From: Candidatus Babelota bacterium
GTDB lineage: Bacteria > Babelota > Babeliae > Babelales > Babelaceae
DNA: 25,017 nucleotides
Direction of reading: 5' to 3'
Assembly: GCA_003174035.1 (NCBI GenBank)
Contig: PRDV01000030.1
Location: 1-25,017, forward strand
The position numbers and the translations under genes are program-made. Positions 7,848-14,491 of this stretch are shown here, piece after piece (positions within the stretch are counted from its first letter, which is position 1; each line of letters begins with the position of its first letter). The notes beneath the pieces are model-generated. The model saw only the letters and a list, made by a program, of their open reading frames with translations, was not told where the DNA came from and made no database searches.

Positions 7848-8902
7848 CAAGCAAAAATCTCTCTTTTTGGATGTAGCTGAAGCTCTCGTCTTATTTTTTT
7901 ATGGCGACCAAAAATATCTTTAACACACTTATTGATGAGCTGTTTATACCAAGAAGAGTAATCATCGTAATGGAATGGTTCTTTCAACCCAACCATTGTT
8001 GGGAAATGTTCGGTATCAACTAAAAGTATTTTGCCTGTCGCCTTCTCGATCATGAAATTATCAACATGGGCATCTACTCTATTGCCTAAATAATGAACAC
8101 ATTCAAGCGCCATTTTTCGATCCTCGGTGCGTCGAAGGCTGAAAACTCTCTTGGTTTCAATGGCATCTGCGATGATTCCATATACTGCAGGTAGTTGCGT
8201 AGTGGGCGATTCATCGGGGCCTATATTTTTCCCACGAAGCTCAATCCAGCGTGGATTTTTGGGTAACCAAAACCATTTGCGCGGGGTATCAAGCCGCTCA
8301 ATCCATTTTGGTTCTTCCTGGATTTTCTTTTGGATTTCCTCGGCATTCTTTACTCGAGTGAATCCTGATAAGTGGCGATTAATGCCTCCTCCCATGCGAT
8401 AAAAGAAGACAGGATTCAATCCTTCCGATTGTTTTACAAACGTTTCAGGAGTTTTTATAAAGAGCTTAAGTACAAAAGGGTAGTCTTTATATTTAAGAAT
8501 AATGAGTCCGGATGAGGTACGTTCATTAAAATTAGATTTCTTTATACAGATAAAATGGGTAAAGCTCTTTTTTTTCTGATGGATTTCTTCGACAACGTCT
8601 TGGGCTAATTTCTTGAGATGTGCACCTGATACTGATTTAGTTGTATCAATGCGGAAGGTGATATCCTCATCAGGCAGCAGATGATCCATAAAGTATGTAC
8701 GATCAAATTTGCTAAATAAAGGGTGGTATTCAAGGCAATAATCGCGCACATGAAAGTATGTTGATCTATCATCAACCCAGCAGGTAGTAAGCTCGGGTTT
8801 TAAAGGATCTTGAGCGCGCCAAGGACTTCGTCCCAAGAGATCATAACTAAAATTGCTAAATATAATATAAAGTAATAACTCTGCCGCTTTTACAAAGGAC
8901 AT
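7844..8902 (-). CDS. Exported protein with kinase-like catalytic motifs, function unknown
   Basis: The 352-residue product has a hydrophobic N-terminus (MSFVKAAELLLYIIFSNFSY) that looks like a signal peptide or anchor. I chose the ATG at 8902 because a GAGGAGGAAAA ribosome-binding site lies directly before it; the frame is open a further 51 codons upstream. Near the C-terminus HVDNFMIEKATGKILLVDTEHF-type sequence (HVDNFMI at 279-285, LLVDTEH at 293-299) resembles the HxDN catalytic loop and metal-binding Asp strand of protein-kinase-like folds. FVLKLF (143-148) could supply the ATP-binding Lys146. I cannot place it in a named family. The gene is convergent with dnaA and diverges from the unknown gene at 9045. 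The exported location and kinase-like core suggest, without proving, action outside the cytoplasm. Confidence 0.65.
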   Translation of the reverse strand: MSFVKAAELLLYIIFSNFSYDLLGRSPWRAQDPLKPELTTCWVDDRSTYFHVRDYCLEYHPLFSKFDRTYFMDHLLPDEDITFRIDTTKSVSGAHLKKLAQDVVEEIHQKKKSFTHFICIKKSNFNERTSSGLIILKYKDYPFVLKLFIKTPETFVKQSEGLNPVFFYRMGGGINRHLSGFTRVKNAEEIQKKIQEEPKWIERLDTPRKWFWLPKNPRWIELRGKNIGPDESPTTQLPAVYGIIADAIETKRVFSLRRTEDRKMALECVHYLGNRVDAHVDNFMIEKATGKILLVDTEHFPTMVGLKEPFHYDDYSSWYKQLINKCVKDIFGRHKKIRRELQLHPKREIFAC

Positions 8903-8915
8903 TTTTCCTCCTCGT

Positions 8916-8951
8916 CTGTGTATAATAACACAGGTTGTATAGATCAGACAA
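8916..8951 (-). promoter_or_regulatory. Promoter with -10 inside a perfect palindrome
   Basis: For the kinase-like gene, on the minus strand, TTGTCT (8946-8951), 18 bp, TATTAT (8922-8927). The -10 is exactly the 6-base centre of an inverted repeat with arms CTGTGT (8916-8921) and ACACAG (8928-8933), a layout typical of a repressor operator. The minus strand across 8917-8925 also reads TTATACACA, a perfect match to the Escherichia coli DnaA-box consensus. Confidence 0.5.
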
Positions 8952-9044
8952 GAGTGCGATTTTGGTGGTTGATTTCTTTGCGGTTTGTTTGGTAGTATAA
9001 AAGTGTAGTAATTGATAGCGGTACGGAAGAAGAAGGGAGAACTT

Positions 9045-9578
9045 ATGAAGTACAACGAGATGACACCTCGTTATCAAGCGCTGTTGCGTCGTGTTACGCA
9101 CCTGCCACAACAAATACTGTCATTGCACGGTATTGAAAATATGACTGAATACGTATTACATTCGTTATGCGATGAATCATGTTTAAACTTATCAAAAGCG
9201 GCATATTTTGTAGATAATCCTGATTTTGATTGCTTAAAAGGGGTTGCTGGATTCAGCAAGGATGATGAGATTTATACGTGTGATACCGTACTCGATGATC
9301 GGGAGCACTTTAAAGAGCATATTAATGGATGTGCCTTTAATAAGCGAGTGCGCAGTTTAATTCTGCCAAGCCCGCGTCGGAGTATGGAGGCTCATGATAA
9401 ACATGCTCATCATTTAGGAGGGCTACTTGGCATGGAGAATCCACAGTTCCATTCCTGGACAACTAAGCATGATAATTATGGATTGCTGATTTTTGAACGT
9501 GAGGATATTCAAGATTTGCAAGGTCATGATGAATTGTTAGAGGCGCTATCCATTTTAGGATTCTGCCCAGTACATTAA
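9045..9578 (+). CDS. Hypothetical protein, Cys/His-rich, unknown
   Basis: The protein is 177 residues with no signal peptide and no membrane segment. The ATG at 9045 is preceded by GGGAGA at good spacing; an in-frame TTG at 9012 is less likely. I do not recognise the family. The sequence has six Cys residues (LCDESC near 42-47, then DC, TC, GC, FC) and a His cluster (HDKHAHHLGG) followed by FHSWTTKHDNYG, which could form a metal site or simply be surface loops. It is transcribed away from the kinase-like gene across a 142-bp shared promoter region and is followed by a strong terminator, so it is probably monocistronic. Codon use looks like the neighbours. A cytoplasmic protein of unknown function is all that can be said. 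Confidence 0.75.
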   Translation: MKYNEMTPRYQALLRRVTHLPQQILSLHGIENMTEYVLHSLCDESCLNLSKAAYFVDNPDFDCLKGVAGFSKDDEIYTCDTVLDDREHFKEHINGCAFNKRVRSLILPSPRRSMEAHDKHAHHLGGLLGMENPQFHSWTTKHDNYGLLIFEREDIQDLQGHDELLEALSILGFCPVH

Positions 9579-9598
9579 AGGGTAACTAAAGATAAAGA

Positions 9599-9642
9599 AG
9601 AGCTTATAGTATTGTCGACATACTATGAGCTCTCTTTGTTTT
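9599..9642 (+). terminator. Rho-independent terminator
   Basis: A 14-bp stem with one G-T pair (arms 9599-9612 and 9620-9633), a 7-base loop TGTCGAC, then CTCTTTGTTTT-type T-rich sequence. It lies 20 bases after the stop of the gene ending at 9578. Confidence 0.75.
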
Positions 9643-9717
9643 GGAGTTTGAGCAGGTAGTGCTATGGAGCTTATTACAGAAATCACCGTTCCCGCTCTGA
9701 ATAATTTTACAAATTAA

Positions 9718-9746
9718 TTGACTTTGTTTGTTTTCAATATGATAAT
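9718..9746 (+). promoter_or_regulatory. Sigma-70-type promoter for the F-box/ankyrin gene
   Basis: TTGACT (9718-9723), 17 bp, GATAAT (9741-9746): five of six bases match in each box. It lies about 100 bp before the start codon at 9847, leaving a long leader. Confidence 0.6.
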
Positions 9747-9846
9747 TTTTAATTGAGAGCTTGCCGTCACATTGCATGGCTTTTGAGGGCATTTGCTATT
9801 TTGTGCTCTCACGATACGCTAAGAGATACATTTGAACGGAATATGC

Positions 9847-10773
9847 ATGAATAAGTATAAATCGCTATTATTAATGGTCATTGGGTTCCTGGGATTTACT
9901 ATCACTGCTATGGAGAAAGCATTGATAATGGAAGCTAGAACTCAAGCAATAGATCATTTTCTAGAATTGCCGATTGAGTTAAAAATTGAGATATTAAAAG
10001 TTGTAAATGCTAGGACTTTGAAAACTGCAAGCAGTGATTTGAAAGATGCAAGCAAAAACCTGATTAGTCTTTCTTTGGTAAGCAAACAATATTATAAATT
10101 AATTAATGATCATAATATTATTGACCGAATTATTCTGGATTTATCTAAAAAATTTGGTGGGCATACTATTTTTAAGATTGTCAGCTCTCTTAAACAACCT
10201 ACTGGTTATGAATGGTTGGGTCAATTTATTGAGAAAAATCCACAGTTATTTAAACATGAAGCTATTTACAGAGAATTTGGTTTGGCATTAGACATAAATG
10301 ATTTACGTATGATAGCGATGTTTTTAAAATTACCAGGAGTAGATATTAATCATAGAGATGAGCTTGGTTTTCCTCTATTAATAAGGGCATTAAGCCCATA
10401 TGTTAAACGTAATAGTATGTCAGGAACATGGATTAACATAAAGACAGCCAGGATTTTACTAGATAATTCTAATTTGAACGTTAACGCAACTGTTAGGGAT
10501 TCTTATAATGGACGTCAGCCAGATTCTCGAGGCATAATTCATGCTGACAACTCTCTGTTACATGAGCTTGTTGCAGGCGCGGTTGATATGAGTGACAAAG
10601 ATATGGAAATTTTTGAACTATTACTCAATCATCCTGACATTAATGTTAATATTCGAAATTCAATTACAGGCCTAACGCCGCTAGGTTTAGCGGAAAGTCT
10701 TTTCGCTTCGAATCCCGATCCTAAAACTTTGCGTGTTATTGAATTATTAAAAGAAAAAGGTGCACATATTTAA
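9847..10773 (+). CDS. Exported F-box-like/ankyrin-repeat protein
   Basis: The 308-residue protein has a signal peptide (MNKYKSLLLMVIGFLGFTITA). An F-box-like segment follows at about 39-95: LELPIELKIEIL, then LSLVSKQYYKLINDHNIID, matching the LPxEIxxxIL...LSLVSKxWYxLIxD pattern of eukaryotic F-boxes. The C-terminal part carries degenerate ankyrin repeats: DLRMIAMFLKLPGVDINHRDELGF (152-175), ARILLDNSNLNVNA (201-214), and EIFELLLNHPDINVNIRN with GLTPLGLA (254-282). F-box proteins recruit substrates to SCF ubiquitin ligases in eukaryotes, and ankyrin repeats bind proteins, so an exported effector that uses the host ubiquitin system is a reasonable inference. The gene is visibly AT-richer than its neighbours. 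The ATG at 9847 (CGGA upstream) is preferred to an in-frame TTG at 9832. Confidence 0.75.
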   Translation: MNKYKSLLLMVIGFLGFTITAMEKALIMEARTQAIDHFLELPIELKIEILKVVNARTLKTASSDLKDASKNLISLSLVSKQYYKLINDHNIIDRIILDLSKKFGGHTIFKIVSSLKQPTGYEWLGQFIEKNPQLFKHEAIYREFGLALDINDLRMIAMFLKLPGVDINHRDELGFPLLIRALSPYVKRNSMSGTWINIKTARILLDNSNLNVNATVRDSYNGRQPDSRGIIHADNSLLHELVAGAVDMSDKDMEIFELLLNHPDINVNIRNSITGLTPLGLAESLFASNPDPKTLRVIELLKEKGAHI

Positions 10774-10845
10774 AAAGTATGGCAGAATTATTGCAAAAAA
10801 TTTTTTGATGGTACAAAAAGATGAAATTGGGAATCCTCCATGAGC

Positions 10846-12204
10846 TCATTTTTGAGGAAGCACATAAATTTTTTGTGGATCAAACGGACTCGTTCCAATT
10901 TGAGTGATCAAACCTGCCTTGATCATTTTTTGAAGGCGCGAACTGGTTGTTCGGGACGTAACTTGCCAAAGTTGCCGTGCCTCCTTCGCGGTTATTTTTC
11001 TTTTCTTCTTAAGATGACTTATAAGCGGCTCATCCCAATCTTTTTCTGACTGTTTCGAGACACTTGCAGTTCGGCTATACAGCGTTGTTCTAAAGAACGT
11101 ACCAAGTTCCTCAAATTTCGGTTCAGGCATGCCATTCTCTTTTGATATAGTAATCATTCTGCCGAACCCGGATCCCCATTGTTCGATAATATTCAGCTCC
11201 CGAAATACCCGGCCAATTGTTTTATTGCGGAGCATTGAAACGCCTGATAGTGCCGTTTTTAAATCAAGACCAAACGGCAAAGCTCCCGGATTTGTTATCT
11301 CAATTCGATCATCAAAGATAGCCAGCTGGATTGAAGAGCCTTTAATGGTATAATCTGCATGAAGCAAGGCATTTGTGATAGCTTCACGTAGGACCGCCGA
11401 AGCATATTCTGGGATATCCTCTCTTTGGATGCCACCAAATTTTGCAGCCATTGCCGTGTTTCTTCTCACAAATGCCATAAGGGGATAAATAGCGTTTATT
11501 AGGGGTCCCTGGTAATCTTGATGATCCAGAACCTCAGCTTTCGTTGTACCTAAGAATCGCGCCAACCTTATGTGTGCATCGGGGAAAAAGGTTGCAGGTT
11601 CATTCCCAAATAACAGGATGCCGCCATTTGAGGGAAACAATTTTCCTTGATAAGTAACGGTAATGCCCAATGATTGTGCCGTTTTTTCAGTGAATTTTTT
11701 TTTAACTTTTGCAAACAATTTTTTGGCAAGGGTTAGATCAAGCATTTCTAGGGTTGCATGGACATTTGGTAGCTCGTCAAAATATTTTTGTTCCTTTAAT
11801 TGGCGAATTTCTGTGAGTGTTTCTTTATCCGCTATGCGGTTTGTTGATCCTAAACGTATAAATGTGCTCTCCTCAGGCGACTGTCCTTTTAAATGATAGG
11901 GTCCAAAAGAATGTGGTACAGTGATGATTAAAATATCTTTGCCTCTATAGGTATATAGCTGCAAGGTAGGAAAGATCATGGGAGAAATAGATGCTGCTAC
12001 TGAATTTGCTACTTTTTCTTCTTCTTTCAGAATATCTTCCAGGCCAACAACTTCTTTGGTCTTATCTTCTATTCCGACAACGATAGTGCCGCCTGCTGTA
12101 TTTGCAAAAGCAATAATGGTTTGGACAATCTTCTGTAATGATCGGGTATTTTCCTTAAATTCAAGAGTTTTTCCCTCTTGACCTGCTAGCAGTTCTTCAA
12201 GCAT
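10846..12204 (-). CDS. AlbA_2 (Schlafen-type)/HATPase_c ATP-binding regulator
   Basis: This 452-residue protein has three parts. An AlbA_2 domain (about 8-125) carries EGKTLEFKEN, then IIAFANTAGGTIVVGIED. A GHKL-type ATPase-like domain (about 260-375) has the N-box REAITNALLHADY (273-285), and EQWGSGFGRM gives the glycine-rich box. A C-terminal winged-helix region (about 395-450) carries KITAKEARQLWQVTSRTTSSRLQ. Proteins with this build are annotated as transcriptional regulators or RecG-like ATP-binding proteins; some act in phage defence or stress, but no defence partner is present here. AAAGGTG supports the ATG at 12204. The gene reads convergently towards the F-box/ankyrin gene. The palindrome over its promoter suggests autoregulation through the winged helix. 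Confidence 0.85.
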   Translation of the reverse strand: MLEELLAGQEGKTLEFKENTRSLQKIVQTIIAFANTAGGTIVVGIEDKTKEVVGLEDILKEEEKVANSVAASISPMIFPTLQLYTYRGKDILIITVPHSFGPYHLKGQSPEESTFIRLGSTNRIADKETLTEIRQLKEQKYFDELPNVHATLEMLDLTLAKKLFAKVKKKFTEKTAQSLGITVTYQGKLFPSNGGILLFGNEPATFFPDAHIRLARFLGTTKAEVLDHQDYQGPLINAIYPLMAFVRRNTAMAAKFGGIQREDIPEYASAVLREAITNALLHADYTIKGSSIQLAIFDDRIEITNPGALPFGLDLKTALSGVSMLRNKTIGRVFRELNIIEQWGSGFGRMITISKENGMPEPKFEELGTFFRTTLYSRTASVSKQSEKDWDEPLISHLKKKRKITAKEARQLWQVTSRTTSSRLQKMIKAGLITQIGTSPFDPQKIYVLPQK

Positions 12205-12220
12205 TGTACACCTTTCTCTA

Positions 12221-12269
12221 TAGGTTAATAGTAACCTAGAAAAAGTAGAAATGCAATTCTTTCTAGGTT
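12221..12269 (-). promoter_or_regulatory. Promoter and palindromic operator cluster for the AlbA_2 regulator
   Basis: Three TAGGTT half-sites are present. TAGGTTA (12221-12227) and TAACCTA (12232-12238) form a perfect palindrome with a 4-base centre; a third copy within TTTCTAGGTT (12260-12269) forms a 10-bp inverted repeat with AACCTAGAAA (12233-12242). On the minus strand a weak promoter, TTGCAT (12251-12256), 17 bp, TACTAT (12228-12233), has its -10 centred in the first palindrome. This fits repression by a dimeric DNA-binding protein, possibly the regulator itself. Confidence 0.5.
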
Positions 12270-12544
12270 GATGCCTTAAAATGAAATTCTCCGTTCAGAA
12301 GGTCTTGAGCGTTTATAAGTTTTTTAGCTCCTTTAAAATTTCTTCGAGGTATTTCAGCATCCGCTTGCATTCCAGCATAATTCTGAGTCGCAACGTGTTT
12401 TTTAATTATTCTTCTGATTACTTCATTGGCAGCTTCATAGCCTACAAGATTCTTTATTTCCTGCGTGAGCTGAAAGAACTTCTCAAAAGCTTCCGAACCC
12501 GGGTACTGCTTTTTGTTTATTTCTTCATTTGGTAGGATCCCCAT
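12263..12544 (-). pseudogene. Second-repeat part of a probably frameshifted secreted protein
   Basis: This frame continues where the upstream gene (12525-12920) stops. It carries a repeat (QYPGSEAFEKFFQLTQEIKNLVGYEAANEVI) that resembles the first repeat encoded upstream (RYPIESEVFELFAEMRAILGTEAGAKEVT). The frame is open from 12658, but that ATG has no ribosome-binding site and gives a strange basic peptide across the overlap. The ATG at 12544 is a possible independent start with a 20-base overlap. Removing one G from the GGGG run just after that ATG would join both frames into one protein of about 218 residues, reading ...ENIKNG-ILPNEEINKK.... I therefore favour a recent frameshift or a sequencing error over a separate gene. 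The product has no signal peptide of its own. Function unknown. Confidence 0.5.
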
Positions 12545-12920
12545 TTTTAATATTCTCTTGTCGAGCTTGGCAAGCATCAGCATCAGTCGTTTTGCTTTTA
12601 AGCTCCCCAACCTTTTTTTGAGCATCAGGTAACATCGCTTCCCAATTACCCCAACCATGTTTTTGCCATATCGCAGTCACCTCTTTAGCTCCGGCTTCAG
12701 TGCCAAGAATCGCTCTCATTTCAGCAAAAAGTTCAAAGACCTCACTTTCAATTGGATAACGAAGCTTGTAGGAATCAGGTTGCTCTGGTCCTTTACCTAA
12801 AGGTATACACTGTAGATATTTTTCATTCCGAATCTCTTTGTCCATTGCTTGAAGAATGGGATGGGCGCCAATAAGGCTAAGTAATAATAATCCATAACAA
12901 AGGAATGTGAGTCTGACCAT
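12525..12920 (-). CDS. Secreted hypothetical protein, first-repeat part
   Basis: The 131-residue product has a signal peptide (MVRLTFLCYGLLLLSLIG, probable cleavage near AHPILQA-MD) and one helical repeat (about 53-85: RYPIESEVFELFAEMRAILGTE, then IWQKHGWGNWEAML). It ends in a hydrophilic tail. GAGGAAA sits 6 bases before the ATG and a near-consensus promoter lies upstream, so expression is well supported. The second repeat lies in another frame immediately downstream, implying that this is the 5' part of a two-repeat gene broken near 12540. I recognise no known family. Secretion to the periplasm or beyond is inferred from the signal peptide only. Confidence 0.7.
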   Translation of the reverse strand: MVRLTFLCYGLLLLSLIGAHPILQAMDKEIRNEKYLQCIPLGKGPEQPDSYKLRYPIESEVFELFAEMRAILGTEAGAKEVTAIWQKHGWGNWEAMLPDAQKKVGELKSKTTDADACQARQENIKNGDPTK

Positions 12921-12968
12921 GGTATTTCCTCAAAAAAATGTTAATATGAAATATATGTTTCTTGCATT

Positions 12969-12997
12969 AGTATATTAGAAAAAATATTTTCTGTCAA
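12969..12997 (-). promoter_or_regulatory. Strong sigma-70-type promoter for the secreted repeat protein
   Basis: On the minus strand a perfect TTGACA (12992-12997), 17 bp, TATACT (12969-12974). It lies about 50 bp before the start codon at 12920. Confidence 0.7.
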
Positions 12998-13089
12998 AAA
13001 ATTACGCCATTTGCTTAAATGAGCATGCACCAAGATCGCCAGAACAGAAATAATTTTTTTAAGTGCACGCAAAGAAGTTGCAGAATTTA

Positions 13090-13117
13090 TTGCAATATGA
13101 AATTTTTTTGTGATAAG
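13090..13117 (+). promoter_or_regulatory. Candidate promoter for the 45-codon ORF
   Basis: TTGCAA (13090-13095), 16 bp, GATAAG (13112-13117) preceded by TGT as an extended -10. It lies 31 bp before the ATG at 13149. Confidence 0.45.
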
Positions 13118-13148
13118 CTGAAATTAAGTAAAGAAAAAAGGAGTTGAA

Positions 13149-13286
13149 ATGAAGCTTAAAAAGAAAATATTTCATCCTAAGAGAGTGCGATTTACTAAGG
13201 ATGAAAAGCAACACCTTGCAAAAGATCCACATGGAGGTCGATTTGGCCATCGTTGGTTCCCGTATAACAGGCCACAAGCTAGGTAA
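13149..13286 (+). CDS. Small basic protein, 45 residues
   Basis: A short ORF with an excellent ribosome-binding site (AAGGAG, 5-6 bases before the ATG) and a promoter candidate at usual distance. The product starts MKLKKKIFHPKRVRF and ends FGHRWFPYNRPQAR. It is rich in Lys, Arg and His, has no membrane segment, and would be cytoplasmic and probably nucleic-acid binding by charge alone. It ends 8 bases before the convergent pgk stop. I do not recognise it. The combination of promoter, ribosome-binding site and compact ORF argues for a real gene; its shortness argues for caution. Confidence 0.5.
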   Translation: MKLKKKIFHPKRVRFTKDEKQHLAKDPHGGRFGHRWFPYNRPQAR

Positions 13287-13294
13287 TAGTTTGG

Positions 13295-14491
13295 TTATAA
13301 AAGACCAGCCTGGGCGAGTGATGGAAAATTTCCATAGCTCACATAATAGAGAGCTGAACCACCGCCCGTGGAACAGAATGATATTTGGTATTGAAGATTA
13401 TACAGATAAACTGCTGCAACCGATTCCCCCCCGCCAATGATGCTTAAAGCATTCGTTTGAGCGATGGTATGCAGCAGTTTTTTTAGTGGCTCCATTGTCT
13501 CAGGCCTTTCAAAAAAGCCCATAGCTCCATTGAGAAAAATGGTTGCAGCTTCCTTAATTGTTCGCGAAAAGAGTTCTAGAGATTGTTCTCCTATAGAAAG
13601 GCATATGCCATTGGGAGGGATGCTATTAGTCGTGAGTAAAGGGCCATCTAATGAGTCTGAGCTTATAAGGTAATCTGTGGGTAGCAGGATTTTGGTTCCT
13701 CTGGATTGAGCTTTTTCCATTATTTTTTTAGCCAAGGGAATTGCTGCATCATCCACAAGTGATTTCCCCATTTCAATTCCTTGAGCTTTTAAGAACGTGC
13801 AAGCAAGTGCAGGTAATATGATCACGGTATCGGCATGTTCAATTAGTTTTTCAATGTAGGGAAGTTTATCATGAACTTTTCCTCCTCCGACGAGCACTAG
13901 GAAAGGTCGTTGAGGATTTTTGAGTTTATCAAACTCTTTGAGCTCTTTTTTAATCAGAAGGCCAATCGATTTATTTTCAGGGGCGTAGAGGGAAGGTAAA
14001 AGTGTAATAGAGGTATCCATACGATGAAGAAGCGCAAAGGCATCATTAACGTAGTAATCGGCTAGTAGAGAGAGCTGTTTTGCAAATTCTTCAGCCTGGT
14101 TGTGCTGGTTCTGCTCGCCTTCATAATATCTGAGGTTTTCAATGAGAAGAATTGAGCCATCGGGGATAGTATTGCTTAATTGAAGAGCTTCCTCAAGCGT
14201 TGCAGCCCATGAAATTTGGTACTTGCGTTGTTTAAACCACGGCAAAAGAAATTGTGTTGAATGATGAGGGTCTCGGTTTTTTGGCCTATTAATGTGCGTT
14301 GCAAGAATGATTTTAGCTTCTTTTTCAATAAGCAGTTTAAGTGTCGGTTCTAAAGCTGTGAGACGAAAATCATTAGTGATGAGGTTGCCCTTATGAGGAA
14401 CGTCACTATCTGCACGTAAAAAGACGCGGCGGTTCTTTAAAATAGCTTCTCGTAAATGAGAGTTTATTGATGGTTGGGGTGACTGGATCAT
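13295..14491 (-). CDS. pgk: Phosphoglycerate kinase, divergent
   Basis: The 398-residue length is normal for Pgk, the cytoplasmic glycolytic enzyme that transfers phosphate from 1,3-bisphosphoglycerate to ADP. Family motifs are all present but altered: RVDFNVP reads RADSDVP, DxRI reads NDFRLTA, SHLGRP reads THINRP, ENLRF reads ENLRYYE, NDAFGTAHRAHAS reads NDAFALLHRMDTS, LGGAKVxDK reads VGGGKVHDK, GPMGVFE reads NGAMGFFE, and GGGDT/S reads GGGESV before STGGGSAL. The main substrate-binding arginines and lysines remain, but the Asn of the first motif is Asp and the Asp of GGGD is Glu. Its ATG overlaps the stop of the LolC/E-like permease gene (4 bases), so it is the second gene of that operon. 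Function as a normal Pgk is likely but not certain. Confidence 0.9.
   Translation of the reverse strand: MIQSPQPSINSHLREAILKNRRVFLRADSDVPHKGNLITNDFRLTALEPTLKLLIEKEAKIILATHINRPKNRDPHHSTQFLLPWFKQRKYQISWAATLEEALQLSNTIPDGSILLIENLRYYEGEQNQHNQAEEFAKQLSLLADYYVNDAFALLHRMDTSITLLPSLYAPENKSIGLLIKKELKEFDKLKNPQRPFLVLVGGGKVHDKLPYIEKLIEHADTVIILPALACTFLKAQGIEMGKSLVDDAAIPLAKKIMEKAQSRGTKILLPTDYLISSDSLDGPLLTTNSIPPNGICLSIGEQSLELFSRTIKEAATIFLNGAMGFFERPETMEPLKKLLHTIAQTNALSIIGGGESVAAVYLYNLQYQISFCSTGGGSALYYVSYGNFPSLAQAGLL

Noticed and set aside
9604..9792. A 62-codon minus-strand frame after the unknown gene.
   Set aside because: It overlaps the terminator hairpin and the promoter of the F-box/ankyrin gene, has no ribosome-binding site and no recognisable sequence.
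10774..10845. CAAAAAATTTTTTG palindrome between the convergent F-box/ankyrin and AlbA_2 genes as a terminator.
   Set aside because: It is an A/T-only self-complementary run without a loop or a GC stem; too weak to call.
10846..12204. AlbA_2/HATPase protein as part of a phage-defence system.
   Set aside because: No nuclease, helicase, modification or toxin partner lies beside it; the neighbours are secreted proteins, so a stand-alone regulator is the simpler reading.
12612..12618. A_AAA_AAG heptamer in frame (minus strand) in the split secreted-protein gene, the classic dnaX -1 slippery site.
   Set aside because: A -1 shift there meets a stop codon after four further codons, whereas joining the two frames needs a +1 shift (or one-base loss); so programmed -1 frameshifting does not explain the overlap.
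13059..13440. Two open frames around the 45-codon ORF: 13059-13277 on the minus strand and 13201-13440 on the plus strand.
   Set aside because: Both lack ribosome-binding sites; one overlaps pgk antisense and the other lies antisense to the short ORF and its promoter. The short ORF has much better signals.
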